Shown here one piece after another: positions 12,338 to 21,035 of a DNA stretch of 64,000 nucleotides (its first letter is position 1; each line of letters opens with the position of its first letter). This DNA is from Calditrichia bacterium (GTDB taxonomy: Bacteria > Calditrichota > Calditrichia > RBG-13-44-9 > J075): positions 248,001 to 312,000 of the forward strand of contig JANQRS010000006.1 of the NCBI GenBank assembly GCA_028284445.1, given 5' to 3'. The translations under genes were made by a program, and so were the position numbers. The notes beneath the pieces were generated by a model that did not search any database, was not told the DNA's origin, and worked only from the letters and a program-made list of their open reading frames with translations.

Positions 12338-14739
12338 GACCGTTCGCCGGACCACTTCCAGTTGCGAATTTCCGGCATATCCTGACCGTATTGCTGAATG
12401 TATTGCTTATGCTCAACCAGCTGTTCACGAACAAATTGCTTGAGATAAGCAGCCTTGGCGCCCAGCTTGTCAACGCGATCGATAACATCATCAACCAGGT
12501 GAAAGCGGTCGATCTCATTTAATACCGCCATGTCGAAGGGAGTCGTGGTGGTTCCTTCTTCCTTATAGCCGCGAACATGCAAGTTAGAATGATTTGTCCG
12601 TCTGTATGTCAAGCGATGAATCAGCCAGGGATAACCATGATAGGCAAAGATGATTGGCTTATTGGTCGTAAAAAGCGTATCGAAATCCTTGTCCGACAAA
12701 CCATGAGGGTGCTCATCGGGTGACTGCAATGTCATCAGATTTACGACGTTAATTACCCGCACCTTCAGATCAGGCACGTGCTTGCGCAGTATCTCAACAG
12801 CAGCCAAAGTTTCGATGGTTGGTACATCACCGCAGCAGGCCAGCACAACATCCGGCTCACTGCCGCGATCATTACTTGCCCACTCCCAAATACCGAGGCC
12901 CGTCGTGCAATGCTTGACTGCAGCATCCATATTCAGCCACTGCGGTTGCGGCTGCTTTCCGGCCACAATCACATTGACGTAGTTGCGGCTTCGCAAGCAG
13001 TGATCGGTAACCGACAGGAGCGTATTGGCGTCCGGTGGAAAGTACACCCTAACGATATCGGCCTTCTTATTAACCACATGGTCAATAAATCCGGGATCCT
13101 GGTGGCTAAACCCATTGTGATCCTGGCGCCAGACGTGTGAGGTCAGTAAATAATTGAGGGAGGCAATCGGGCGACGCCAGGGAATTTCTTCACGGGTCAC
13201 CTTCAACCACTTCGCATGCTGATTGAACATGGAATCAACGATGTGAATGAAAGCCTCATAGCAAGAAAACAGACCGTGCCGGCCGGTCAACAAATATCCT
13301 TCCAGCCATCCCTGACAGGTATGTTCGCTAAGGATTTCCATCACGCGCCCATCAACCGCCAAATGACTATCGGGGTCATTGTCTTCTTCCAGGCGCTCAG
13401 CATTCCAGGTGCGTCCACTGACCTCGAAAATTGCAGCAAGGCGATTTGAGGCGGTCTCGTCCGGTCCAAACACCCGAAAATTCTGACTGGCCATATTCTT
13501 CTTCATAACCGCCGCCAGCAAATTCCCCATAACCCTGGTGGCCTCGGCATCAACCTGACCCGGCTTGTCTACAGCTACCGCAAATTCACGGAAATCCGGC
13601 ATGCGCAGGTCTTTCAAAAGCAGACCGCCATTGGCGTGAGGATTGGCGCCCATTCGCCTTTCTCCCTTCGGCGCAAGTTCCGCGAGTTCTTCCCGAAAAG
13701 CGCCATTCTCATCAAACAATTCTTCCGGCCGATAGCTCTTCATCCAGGTTTCCAGCAAGGCAACTTTTTCAGGATTCCCGGCAACTTTTGAAAAGGGCAC
13801 CTGGTGTGAGCGCCAGTAGTTTTCAGTACGTTTTCCGTCAACTTCGGAGGGACCGGTCCAGCCTTTTGGGGTTCTCAGGATAATGAGCGGCCACTGAACA
13901 CGCTGGCTAATGCCGTCTATCCGTGCACGATTCTGAATCGCCTGAATTTCTGAGATCACCACGTCCATGGTTCTTGCCATATCCCGGTGCATTTTTTCCG
14001 GATCGGAGCCTTCTACGTAGTACGGTTTGTAGCCGTAGCCGATAAACAAGCTCTCCAATTCTTCTTTCGGTAAACGAGCCAACAGGCTGGGATTTGCGAT
14101 CTTGTATCCGTTCAGATGGAGAATGGGCAGCACAGCGCCGTCGGTCACCGGATTCAAAAATTTATTGGAATGCCAGGATGTCGCCAAAGGACCGGTTTCT
14201 GCTTCACCGTCACCAACAACACAAGCAGCAATCAGATCCGGATTATCAAATACTGCGCCGAAGGCATGTGAAAGCGCATACCCCAATTCACCGCCCTCAT
14301 GAATAGAGCCGGGTGTCTCGGGCGCAACATGGCTTGGGATGCCGCCCGGGAAGGAAAATTGCTTGAAGAGCTTTTTCATCCCTGCTGTATCCATGGAGAC
14401 ATCCGGATAGAATTCACTATAGGTGCCTTCCAGATAGGTATTGGCAACAAGGGCAGGCCCGCCATGTCCCGGTCCGGCGAGATAGATAACACTGAGATCA
14501 CGCTGCTTAATCAGTCTATTTAAATGAACATAAATAAAATTCAGTCCGGGTGTGGTACCCCAGTGCCCAAGCAATCGCGGCTTGATATGTGTGTCTTGCA
14601 AAGGCTCTGTGAGTAATGGGTTATCGTACAGATATATTTGACCAACAGACAGATAATTGGCCGCCCGCCAGTAGGCATCCATTTTCGCCAATTCGTCCGC
14701 GGAAAGCACAGATTCGACTTCTTGATACAACAGTTCCAA
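12334..14739 (-). CDS. xfp: Phosphoketolase (xylulose-5-phosphate/fructose-6-phosphate type)
   Basis: A thiamine diphosphate enzyme that splits xylulose 5-phosphate or fructose 6-phosphate with inorganic phosphate to yield acetyl phosphate. Family blocks are clear: [47 protein letters not shown], the diphosphate site [13 protein letters not shown] and [13 protein letters not shown] choose TTG 14739, with GAGGAG nine bases upstream, giving 801 residues. A longer frame from TTG 14829 adds 30 residues unlike the family. The stop overlaps ackA by four bases. Whether it prefers the pentose or hexose substrate cannot be read from the sequence. Confidence 0.97.
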   Translation of the reverse strand: MELLYQEVESVLSADELAKMDAYWRAANYLSVGQIYLYDNPLLTEPLQDTHIKPRLLGHWGTTPGLNFIYVHLNRLIKQRDLSVIYLAGPGHGGPALVANTYLEGTYSEFYPDVSMDTAGMKKLFKQFSFPGGIPSHVAPETPGSIHEGGELGYALSHAFGAVFDNPDLIAACVVGDGEAETGPLATSWHSNKFLNPVTDGAVLPILHLNGYKIANPSLLARLPKEELESLFIGYGYKPYYVEGSDPEKMHRDMARTMDVVISEIQAIQNRARIDGISQRVQWPLIILRTPKGWTGPSEVDGKRTENYWRSHQVPFSKVAGNPEKVALLETWMKSYRPEELFDENGAFREELAELAPKGERRMGANPHANGGLLLKDLRMPDFREFAVAVDKPGQVDAEATRVMGNLLAAVMKKNMASQNFRVFGPDETASNRLAAIFEVSGRTWNAERLEEDNDPDSHLAVDGRVMEILSEHTCQGWLEGYLLTGRHGLFSCYEAFIHIVDSMFNQHAKWLKVTREEIPWRRPIASLNYLLTSHVWRQDHNGFSHQDPGFIDHVVNKKADIVRVYFPPDANTLLSVTDHCLRSRNYVNVIVAGKQPQPQWLNMDAAVKHCTTGLGIWEWASNDRGSEPDVVLACCGDVPTIETLAAVEILRKHVPDLKVRVINVVNLMTLQSPDEHPHGLSDKDFDTLFTTNKPIIFAYHGYPWLIHRLTYRRTNHSNLHVRGYKEEGTTTTPFDMAVLNEIDRFHLVDDVIDRVDKLGAKAAYLKQFVREQLVEHKQYIQQYGQDMPEIRNWKWSGERS

Positions 14740-14957
14740 AGCGCGTAACTCCTCGATGATTGAGATGAGAATTAATTTGAGTTGGATATCGTGTGTTCGG
14801 GAAAAGCAAACGGGAAATAGCCTTGCCAAGCCTGGTTTACTTTCTTATGGGATACGGTCGGCTTGCACAGGAAAAACTCAATTGTTTTTTTCACAAACTT
14901 TCTCTGGCAAAACAGGGTTGAACGTCGATTAGTTTGTCGCCAAATTCGTTAGGCTTT

Positions 14958-16541
14958 CTAACCTTTCGGCACCATGCTCCTTTCTCTATGCAGCCGCATC
15001 GTTCGATAATAGAAGAACATCCCGAATGCAACCAGGAAAAGAATCGCCGGCAACTCACCAAAATAGATCAGCATCGTAAACAGAAAGCAGGTAATAAAAG
15101 CCATCAGCGCAGTCAGGAACCATCCGCCGATAACCGTCAATACACCGGTCACTCGATTTACGGCACTTTCTTTCCCCCAGGCCTTATCCGCAAGCGAAGT
15201 GGCCATCGCCACCATAAATGTGACGAAGGTGGTCGATAAAGGCAGCTTGAGTGATGTACCAAGCGAAATGAGAGAACTGGCCACGATCAAGTTCACAGCT
15301 GCCCGAAGCATATCAAAAGCCGGTGGGTCGTCGACTCCGGCGGTTAAGCGCTCGAATTTCCGTGGATCTATTTGCTCGTCGATTTTGCGCAGCAACCACT
15401 GCGGGGCCATTTTTTTCAAAAGCCCGGCAAATGCCTGGCCAATTCTTACAATTCCTACAGCAAAACCATTTTCATCAAATCGCTCATGGCCTTCGCCCTG
15501 ACGCCCAAGGTTGATCTCGGTTTCGGTTACCGATCGCGCCTTGCGAGATGTCCATAAGGTGATAACCATGATGATACCCGCTAGAATTAAAATCCATATA
15601 TCAGCCGTGACCGGCTCTGCAAGCGCTCCCATTTTCAGCGTATATGGATCAAATTCGATGCCCGCTGCACCAATCTGATACACATTAAGTGCCCCCAGGG
15701 GTGCTCCGACAAAATTGACCAAATCATTGGCGGCAAATGACAAAGCGAGGGAAAATGTGCCGATCAGAACAATTGCCCTTAGCACATTCACTTTGGTAAA
15801 CGAGAGGATAATTTGCCAAAAGACCGTCCAGCCAACAAAACTGGCAAGAAGGAATTCCATTGTGTTCGCAGATAGACACTGAGCAAAATCAGGACTCAAA
15901 AGCGTAGAGCCTTTGGCGCCCTTAATCATGATGAAGTATGTGCTTCCGGTTAAGGCAAGCCCGGCATACCAGCTTCCGATTCGGCGAAAGATACGTTCAT
16001 AATCGAAACCGAAAATCAGGCGGGTGAGGAATTGAATGATTAAACCGCAAAAAAATGCAAACACAATAGACAGGCCAATACCGGAGATAATTACCAGAAT
16101 GTTCTTGGTATTTACATACTCCAGCACTTGATAAAGAGGCTGACCGGCTCCCAGGACATTCAAGAGCGCGATAGCAACGGCACCGCCGAAAATTTCGAAG
16201 ACAATTGATACCGTGGTTGAAGTCGGCAGGGCAAAAGTGTTGTATAAATCCAGCAGGATAATATCGGTCAGCATGACCGCCAGGAAGATGATCATCACCT
16301 CGTGATAGGTGAAGAAATCGGGATTGAAGATGCCTTTGCGTGCCACCTCCATAATTCCGCTGGAAAAGGTGGTTCCAAGAATCACGCCGACGCTGGCAAT
16401 AATCATAATGGTTGTGCGTGAAGCGACCTTCGACCCGATAGCCGAGTTGAGAAAATTTACCGCATCATTCGATACGCCTACAATCAGATCAGCCGTAGCT
16501 GTTAAGAACAGGATGAACAGGATCAGTAAGTAAAAATCCAC
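14958..16541 (-). CDS. pit: PiT-family inorganic phosphate transporter
   Basis: 527 residues from GTG 16541. This polytopic inner-membrane protein moves phosphate by ion symport. The two PiT signatures are present as GVSNDAVNFL near residue 22 and ANDLVNFVGAPLGALN in the second half, separated by a hydrophilic loop of about 70 residues, as is usual. The likely ribosome site GGTGAG lies inside a decayed copy of the universal stress gene tail. Its position between usp and the phosphate-consuming phosphoketolase fits joint supply of phosphate for acetyl phosphate formation, though a 218-base gap to xfp leaves room for a separate promoter. Confidence 0.93.
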   Translation of the reverse strand: MDFYLLILFILFLTATADLIVGVSNDAVNFLNSAIGSKVASRTTIMIIASVGVILGTTFSSGIMEVARKGIFNPDFFTYHEVMIIFLAVMLTDIILLDLYNTFALPTSTTVSIVFEIFGGAVAIALLNVLGAGQPLYQVLEYVNTKNILVIISGIGLSIVFAFFCGLIIQFLTRLIFGFDYERIFRRIGSWYAGLALTGSTYFIMIKGAKGSTLLSPDFAQCLSANTMEFLLASFVGWTVFWQIILSFTKVNVLRAIVLIGTFSLALSFAANDLVNFVGAPLGALNVYQIGAAGIEFDPYTLKMGALAEPVTADIWILILAGIIMVITLWTSRKARSVTETEINLGRQGEGHERFDENGFAVGIVRIGQAFAGLLKKMAPQWLLRKIDEQIDPRKFERLTAGVDDPPAFDMLRAAVNLIVASSLISLGTSLKLPLSTTFVTFMVAMATSLADKAWGKESAVNRVTGVLTVIGGWFLTALMAFITCFLFTMLIYFGELPAILFLVAFGMFFYYRTMRLHRERSMVPKG

Positions 16542-16542
16542 T

Positions 16543-16600
16543 TAGTTTTCTCACCAACCGTTTATAATGGAGCCATTGCAAAGTGAACAACGCGCTCCGT
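16543..16600 (-). pseudogene. Remnant of a second universal stress protein C-terminus
   Basis: Read on the minus strand, these 58 bases encode TERVVHFAMAPL, a stop, then TVGEKT. That matches the end of the intact gene beside it (TERVVRFATVPVLTVGEKT) almost codon for codon. The remnant begins exactly at the stop codon of the intact gene and ends just before pit. It points to a former tandem usp copy lost by deletion, leaving only its tail. Confidence 0.75.
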
Positions 16601-17484
16601 TAAGTTTTCTCACCAACTGTTAATACCGGCACTGTTGCAAAACGAACAACCCGTTCGGTTGTGCTGCCGAGCAGAAGATGTTCAATTCCGGTAAGACCGC
16701 GAGTCGCCATCATGATCAAATCGGCTGAATGTTCACTGACCTGCTCAATAATTTGATGATAGGCCGCCCCCCTGACAACCACACAAGTCGCTTCCGGTGA
16801 TGACGCCGGCAGCAATTCTTCCAACTTCTGGAGCGCTAATTGCTCTACCCGGAAATTGGGATCAGACGCAGAATCCATCTTTTCCTCGTAAAATGCCGGA
16901 TAGATATGCTGTTCAACAATGTGGAGCACAAGCAGGGATGCGTCAAAGGTGTGCGCCAAATTGGATGCTGCTTCAAGCGTGTGTTTTGAAGTCTCCGAGA
17001 AATCAATCGGCACCAAGATCTTTTTGATTGCCATTTTCTCAAGAGGCTGGCGGATGGTCATCACTGGTATCGGACAGCGTCGCAGTACTTTTTCCGCCAC
17101 GCTACCAAACATCCATCGCTGCAACCCGGACTTACCCTGGCTCCCCATCATTACCAGATCAAATTCATTTTGCTCAACATAGGACAGAATGGTATCTGCA
17201 GGATCAATACCGCGTTCCATAAACTTGCGAATTTTGACACCTCTCTTCGTACCGTCAGCATCTTTCTGGCCCAACTGGCTAAAAACACTTTCTTCTCGAG
17301 CTTTCACCTGTTCAGTAAAGCGATTCAGCGCTGATTCGTCGGTCAAATCCCCAATTTGCAAGGTCATGGCATGAAAGAGGGTTACTTCCGCCTGAAAAAT
17401 CTCTGCCCAATACAAGGCGTGATCAACAGCGTAATTGGAAAACTCGCTAAAGTCCGTTGGTACCAAAATTCTTTTGATGTCCAT
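16600..17484 (-). CDS. Tandem-domain universal stress protein
   Basis: 294 residues made of two UspA domains. Domain 1 starts MDIKRILVPTDFSEF and ends at GSQGKSGLQRWMFGS; domain 2 starts near residue 151 with MAIKKILVPIDFSET and ends at TRGLTGIEHLLLGST. Both carry the G-x2-G-x9-G-S/T nucleotide-binding pattern, so ATP binding is likely at both sites. Such proteins are cytoplasmic and tied to stress and energy state. It heads a minus-strand block with pit, xfp and ackA, which suggests expression with central energy metabolism. A decayed extra copy of its last 19 codons follows its stop codon. Confidence 0.94.
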   Translation of the reverse strand: MDIKRILVPTDFSEFSNYAVDHALYWAEIFQAEVTLFHAMTLQIGDLTDESALNRFTEQVKAREESVFSQLGQKDADGTKRGVKIRKFMERGIDPADTILSYVEQNEFDLVMMGSQGKSGLQRWMFGSVAEKVLRRCPIPVMTIRQPLEKMAIKKILVPIDFSETSKHTLEAASNLAHTFDASLLVLHIVEQHIYPAFYEEKMDSASDPNFRVEQLALQKLEELLPASSPEATCVVVRGAAYHQIIEQVSEHSADLIMMATRGLTGIEHLLLGSTTERVVRFATVPVLTVGEKT

Positions 17485-17672
17485 AATTCTTTCCCCAAAA
17501 TAGAGTTTGGTTACGCTTATGATACTCCTGCGAACACAAAAGTATCTGACAAATTGATAGCAAAATGAATAAAAGACGATGACAATTCAATGTCAAAATC
17601 ACGTCATTGATTGCCTCGGACGGCAGAAAGCCAGGAAAAAGAAAGGAAGATTGAGAATTGAGAAAAAGGCGT

Positions 17673-18302
17673 CTATTCCAGCGTCTTACGCTTCAGAGAA
17701 AAACGTCCGGCAATTGTCGTGTATTCCGGACCGGCAAGGCGGGCAACCGGTTTCAATAAAGCGGTATCAATTTTGCCGTTCCTTAGGAGATCTTCCCTGA
17801 CATTAAAGGTCAGCACTTCACCGATAACAAGTGAACCACCACCGGCTTCACGATGACCGTAGTGCTCAACTTTCAGCAACTTGCATTCCAGGTTCACCGG
17901 CGATTCCTGCACCCGCGGTGAACGCACATTGAGGGACGCCTCAGGAGTTAGTCCGGCTTTTTCGAATTCGTTTACCTCTTCGGGGAACTCCGGTGCCGCT
18001 TCATTCATGGCTTCAATGATATCTTCGGTCACCACATTTACCACAAATTCGCCGGTCGCCTGGATGTTGACCAGGGTATCTTTGGGCTTTGCGTCGCCAA
18101 AGCGCAACATCGGAGCAAAACAAATGATCGGCGGATTGGCGCTGATGGCCGTAAAAAAAGAAAACGGCGCCAGGTTCAAGACGCCGCTTTCTGAAATCGT
18201 GGACACAAATGCAATCGGGCGCGGTAAAACGCTCCCGATTAGCAGCTTATAATTGCTGAGAAAATCGTTGAACTCCGGGTGGATGATATTTTTTTTGCTC
18301 AC
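17673..18302 (-). CDS. Flavin reductase-like FMN-binding protein
   Basis: 209 residues from GTG 18300-18302, with no strong ribosome site, so the start is uncertain. The split-barrel fold of the flavin reductase-like family is shown by LPRPIAFVSTISESGVLNLA, split here as PRPIAFVST and NLAPFSFF, followed by ANPPIICFAP and DTLVNIQATGEFVVNVV. These proteins bind FMN and commonly reduce flavin for partner oxygenases or act as oxidoreductases of unknown substrate. It follows hpd on the same strand after the composite repeat at 18342-18505, so joint transcription is possible but interrupted by strong hairpins. Confidence 0.88.
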   Translation of the reverse strand: MSKKNIIHPEFNDFLSNYKLLIGSVLPRPIAFVSTISESGVLNLAPFSFFTAISANPPIICFAPMLRFGDAKPKDTLVNIQATGEFVVNVVTEDIIEAMNEAAPEFPEEVNEFEKAGLTPEASLNVRSPRVQESPVNLECKLLKVEHYGHREAGGGSLVIGEVLTFNVREDLLRNGKIDTALLKPVARLAGPEYTTIAGRFSLKRKTLE

Positions 18303-18341
18303 GAGAATTTTTTCGTTTAATGCGTGGTTTTAGAGAGCATG

Positions 18342-18381
18342 TCCCCCCTCCATCTCCCCCCGGGGGGAGATGGAGGGGGGA
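18342..18381. repeat. Family B palindrome, copy 1
   Basis: A perfect 40-base palindrome. Each 20-base arm has six C residues, TCCATCT and six C residues, with the complement following at once. It lies between two minus-strand genes. The second copy at 40892 has TCTATCT in the arm and the matching change in the other arm, so pairing is preserved. Confidence 0.9.
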
Positions 18382-18409
18382 TAAATGCGACGGCGATCAA
18401 CTTTCCCTT

Positions 18410-18505
18410 CCCCAGGTAGAAAAGAAACCCGGGGCTAACATCTCAACGCCTTCGGCGTAAACGAACATCGGTCTCTTTCTGCCGCTGCCACTGCCAACTG
18501 TCACT
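18410..18505. repeat. Family C two-hairpin element, copy 1
   Basis: CCCCAGGT, loop AGAAAAGAA and ACCCGGGG (18410-18434) are followed by ACGCC-TTC-GGCGT (18446-18458). A stretch shared with copy 2 at 31217 then runs to just before the hpd stop codon, including TGCCACTGC. The second stem differs between copies by paired changes. Confidence 0.8.
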
Positions 18506-18510
18506 ATCTC

Positions 18511-19647
18511 TTACAGATTCCCCCGGCGTTCCTGCTCCAATTCAATGCTTTCGAAAAGTGCCTTGAAATTGCCGACGCCGAATCCCTGCGATCCGCGGCG
18601 CTGAATGATTTCCAGGAAGAGGGTCGGACGATCCTGAATTGGCTGAGAAAAAATCTGCAGCAAATAACCTTCGTCATCACGATCAGCCAAGATGCCCAAT
18701 TCGGCAATATCATCATAACTTTCCTTGATTTCGCCTATGCGATCAGGCAATGCTTCATAATAAGTGTCTGGCACCCGGAGGAATTCCATACCACGATCGC
18801 GAAGCGCGCGAGTTGTGGCAATAATATCTCCTGTGATCAGCGCCAAATGCTGCACGCCGGGACCGACGTTATAGTTCAGATATTCTTCAATCTGGCTTTT
18901 CTTGCGCCCTTCGGCCGGCTCGTTGATCGGGAATTTGATGCGACCGGAGCTATTTGACATCACCTTGCTCATCAACGCGGAATATTCAGTGGAAATTGCT
19001 TCGTCATCAAAATGCAAAATCTGGCGAAATCCCAACACTTCATGGAACCAACTCACCCAATGATTCATCTTCCCAAGCTCGACGTTCCCGACAATATGAT
19101 CAACAGCGGCCAATCCCACCGGACCCACTTCCACAGTTTGCGGTAATTCAATATATCCCGGCAAAAACGGACCATCATATTCGCCACGTTCAACAAAGCG
19201 TATCAAAGTCTCGCCGTAACATTTAATTGAAGATGTTTGTACGCGGCCGTTTTTGTCCTCATCATATTGCGGGGCATCGACCGTTTCGCCGCCGCGGCTG
19301 CTGGTAATTTCCCAGGCATCGCGGGCATTATCCACATTCATACAAATCGCCTTGACGCCATCACCGTGAATCATGATGTGCGCGGCCATCGGATCATGCG
19401 GAGAATAAGGGGTCTTCAGGAGGAAACGAATATTTCGCTGCTGCATCAAATATCCGGCAAAACGGCGATTGCCGGTTTCCAGACCGGTATAGGCAACCGG
19501 TGTGAAACCAAAATTGCGCCAATAGACAGATGCCTGACGGGCATTGCCAACCCAGAATTCAACGTGATCAATATCATTCAGTTTTAAAAAATCACCTTCC
19601 TGGTCAATCGTGCGGGCAGCTTCATTTACATCAACCGCGTTGCTCAT
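18511..19647 (-). CDS. hpd: 4-hydroxyphenylpyruvate dioxygenase
   Basis: 378 residues, normal family length. GGAGG stands before ATG 19647. The enzyme is a non-haem iron dioxygenase that turns 4-hydroxyphenylpyruvate into homogentisate in tyrosine breakdown. Two VOC-type halves are seen: DHVEFWVGNARQASVYW in the first, and in the second the iron ligands in VDHIVGNV and QHLALITGDI, then Glu in LFLEIIQRRG. The start lies inside the end of the upstream Lrp-type gene (17-base overlap), implying co-transcription and probably control by that regulator. Later genes of homogentisate breakdown are not in the window. Confidence 0.96.
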   Translation of the reverse strand: MSNAVDVNEAARTIDQEGDFLKLNDIDHVEFWVGNARQASVYWRNFGFTPVAYTGLETGNRRFAGYLMQQRNIRFLLKTPYSPHDPMAAHIMIHGDGVKAICMNVDNARDAWEITSSRGGETVDAPQYDEDKNGRVQTSSIKCYGETLIRFVERGEYDGPFLPGYIELPQTVEVGPVGLAAVDHIVGNVELGKMNHWVSWFHEVLGFRQILHFDDEAISTEYSALMSKVMSNSSGRIKFPINEPAEGRKKSQIEEYLNYNVGPGVQHLALITGDIIATTRALRDRGMEFLRVPDTYYEALPDRIGEIKESYDDIAELGILADRDDEGYLLQIFSQPIQDRPTLFLEIIQRRGSQGFGVGNFKALFESIELEQERRGNL

Positions 19648-20125
19648 TGGTTTTTCCTCCGTTCGGTTTGATCGTCATTTTGTTATTGCTTTTTACTGTC
19701 GACAGTACCATCGATGTCGTTACCTTACTTACACCGGCAATCTGGCTGAGCTTATGAAGCACAAAATCTTCGTATTCGTTCATATCCGCCACCGCAACTT
19801 TTAGCAAGAAGTCATCCTGCCCGGTAATGTGATAACATTCCATTACTTCATCCATTTCCTGGATGCTTGTTGTAAAATCAGCAACAGAATCCAGTTGGTG
19901 CACAGCCAGCGAAACAGAGACAAAGGCAAACAATCCCCGCCCAACCATCTTCGGATTGAGCAAAGCAACGTATTTCTCGATAACGCCGGACTTTTCCAGC
20001 TTGCGAACACGTTCAAGCATTCCCGGTGGAGAAATATTCGCTTCTTCAGCCAATCGGGCATTGGTAATCCGGCCATTTGACTGTAACAAATCGAGAATTG
20101 TCAGATCTATTTTGTCGAATTTCAC
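19631..20125 (-). CDS. Lrp/AsnC-family transcriptional regulator
   Basis: 164 residues from GTG 20125, with AAGGAG seven bases before it. Residues 1-60 form the winged helix-turn-helix (LTILDLLQSNGRITNARLAE, then ISPPGMLERVRKLE). Residues 65-150 form the RAM ligand-binding domain, with GRGLFAFVSVSL and CYHITGQDDFLLKV. Such regulators sense amino acids or related metabolites and act as octamers or dimers. Its 17-base overlap with hpd suggests that it controls tyrosine catabolism and probably itself. The ligand, perhaps tyrosine or a keto acid, is inferred from context only. Confidence 0.94.
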   Translation of the reverse strand: MKFDKIDLTILDLLQSNGRITNARLAEEANISPPGMLERVRKLEKSGVIEKYVALLNPKMVGRGLFAFVSVSLAVHQLDSVADFTTSIQEMDEVMECYHITGQDDFLLKVAVADMNEYEDFVLHKLSQIAGVSKVTTSMVLSTVKSNNKMTIKPNGGKTNEQRG

Positions 20126-20315
20126 AGCGATGCTCCTTTCTGACCAAAATTAAAAAAGATGAGCAGTTTTGTCAAGATAGTTAGGCAATTTCACACAAAA
20201 CCAAAACAAAGTTCTAAAAACAGGCATTTTGCCTTATATTGTTCGCGACCACTCTCATTCTAATAATTTATACTTACTGATCTTCAGGCTAATGCGAAGT
20301 AAAGAACAGCCGAAA

Positions 20316-20354
20316 CTTGCAATCATTGATATCATTGATTACATTGAATGCAAG
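20316..20354 (+). promoter_or_regulatory. Candidate FitA operator
   Basis: A 39-base imperfect palindrome with outer arms CTTGCA and TGCAAG. Inside it, ATTGAT/ATTGAA recurs three times at nine-base spacing. It stands directly before the ribosome site of the antitoxin gene, where ribbon-helix-helix antitoxins usually bind to repress their own operon. Binding is inferred. Confidence 0.55.
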
Positions 20355-20367
20355 AAAAGGAGGACCT

Positions 20368-20616
20368 ATGGCTTCTATAACGATTCGCGACTTACCCCCG
20401 GCTGTTAAAGAAAGCTTGCGGGTAAAGGCAGCCAAATCCGGTGTATCTCTTGAAGCGTATGTGCGTCAGATATTACAAGTCGCCTCGAATTCTGACTCGT
20501 TCGAGACTTTGAATATTCTTGCAATTGCCCAAGAATATTTTGGCCCGGAGAATGGTATCGAGTTGCCTCTGCCCCGCCGCCATTCAAATCGTAATGATGT
20601 CGAGTTTGATTCATGA
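20368..20616 (+). CDS. FitA-like ribbon-helix-helix antitoxin
   Basis: 82 residues. The start is ATG 20368 because AAGGAGG stands just upstream; the frame extends further up but crosses the candidate operator. The N-terminus MASITIRDLPPAVKESLRV and the SLEAYVRQIL helix match the ribbon-helix-helix DNA-binding fold of FitA antitoxins. The C-terminal part would wrap the toxin. The last four bases overlap the toxin start (ATGA), typical for coupled toxin-antitoxin pairs. It probably neutralises the PIN toxin and represses the operon. Confidence 0.9.
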   Translation: MASITIRDLPPAVKESLRVKAAKSGVSLEAYVRQILQVASNSDSFETLNILAIAQEYFGPENGIELPLPRRHSNRNDVEFDS

Positions 20617-21035
20617 TTATTCTCGACACCAATGTTATTTCGGAATTAATGAAAGACTACCCTGATCAATCTGTACGCAACTGGATTAGCAGTCAAAAGC
20701 AGTCTCAGTTGGCGATAACCACTATTACCATTGCCGAAATCCAAAGAGGTATTTCCCGGCTACCGGCTGGCAAACGTCAAGACAAACTGGAAACAAACTT
20801 CCTTGCCTTCATAGGTCAGGCATTTAGCGGTAGAGTATTTTCATTTGATGAGCCAGCAGCATATCTTTATGGAGAGTTGGCTTCAGAACGTGAAAAAATA
20901 GGATTACAGGCAGACGCGGTCGATTTAATGATCGCCGCTATCGTGAACACTAATAACGCAATGCTTGCAACCCGTAACGTAAAGGATTTTACACACTGCG
21001 GCTTTACGATTATTAACCCCTGGTCTGAGAACTAA
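20613..21035 (+). CDS. VapC/FitB-like PIN-domain ribonuclease toxin
   Basis: 140 residues of PIN-domain fold. The acidic metal-binding residues are visible: Asp5 in ILDTNVISE, Glu42 in TIAEIQRG and Asp in LQADAVDLMIAA, with ATRNVKDF near the end. These enzymes cleave RNA with Mg2+ and are held in check by their cognate antitoxin. The pair is most like FitAB/VapBC of type II systems. It follows the antitoxin with a four-base overlap. It may be an addiction module or stress regulator; nothing marks nearby DNA as mobile. Confidence 0.93.
   Translation: MIILDTNVISELMKDYPDQSVRNWISSQKQSQLAITTITIAEIQRGISRLPAGKRQDKLETNFLAFIGQAFSGRVFSFDEPAAYLYGELASEREKIGLQADAVDLMIAAIVNTNNAMLATRNVKDFTHCGFTIINPWSEN

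Noticed and set aside
14739..14829. N-terminal extension of phosphoketolase from TTG 14829
   Set aside because: The added 30 residues do not resemble the family, and a better ribosome site precedes TTG 14739.
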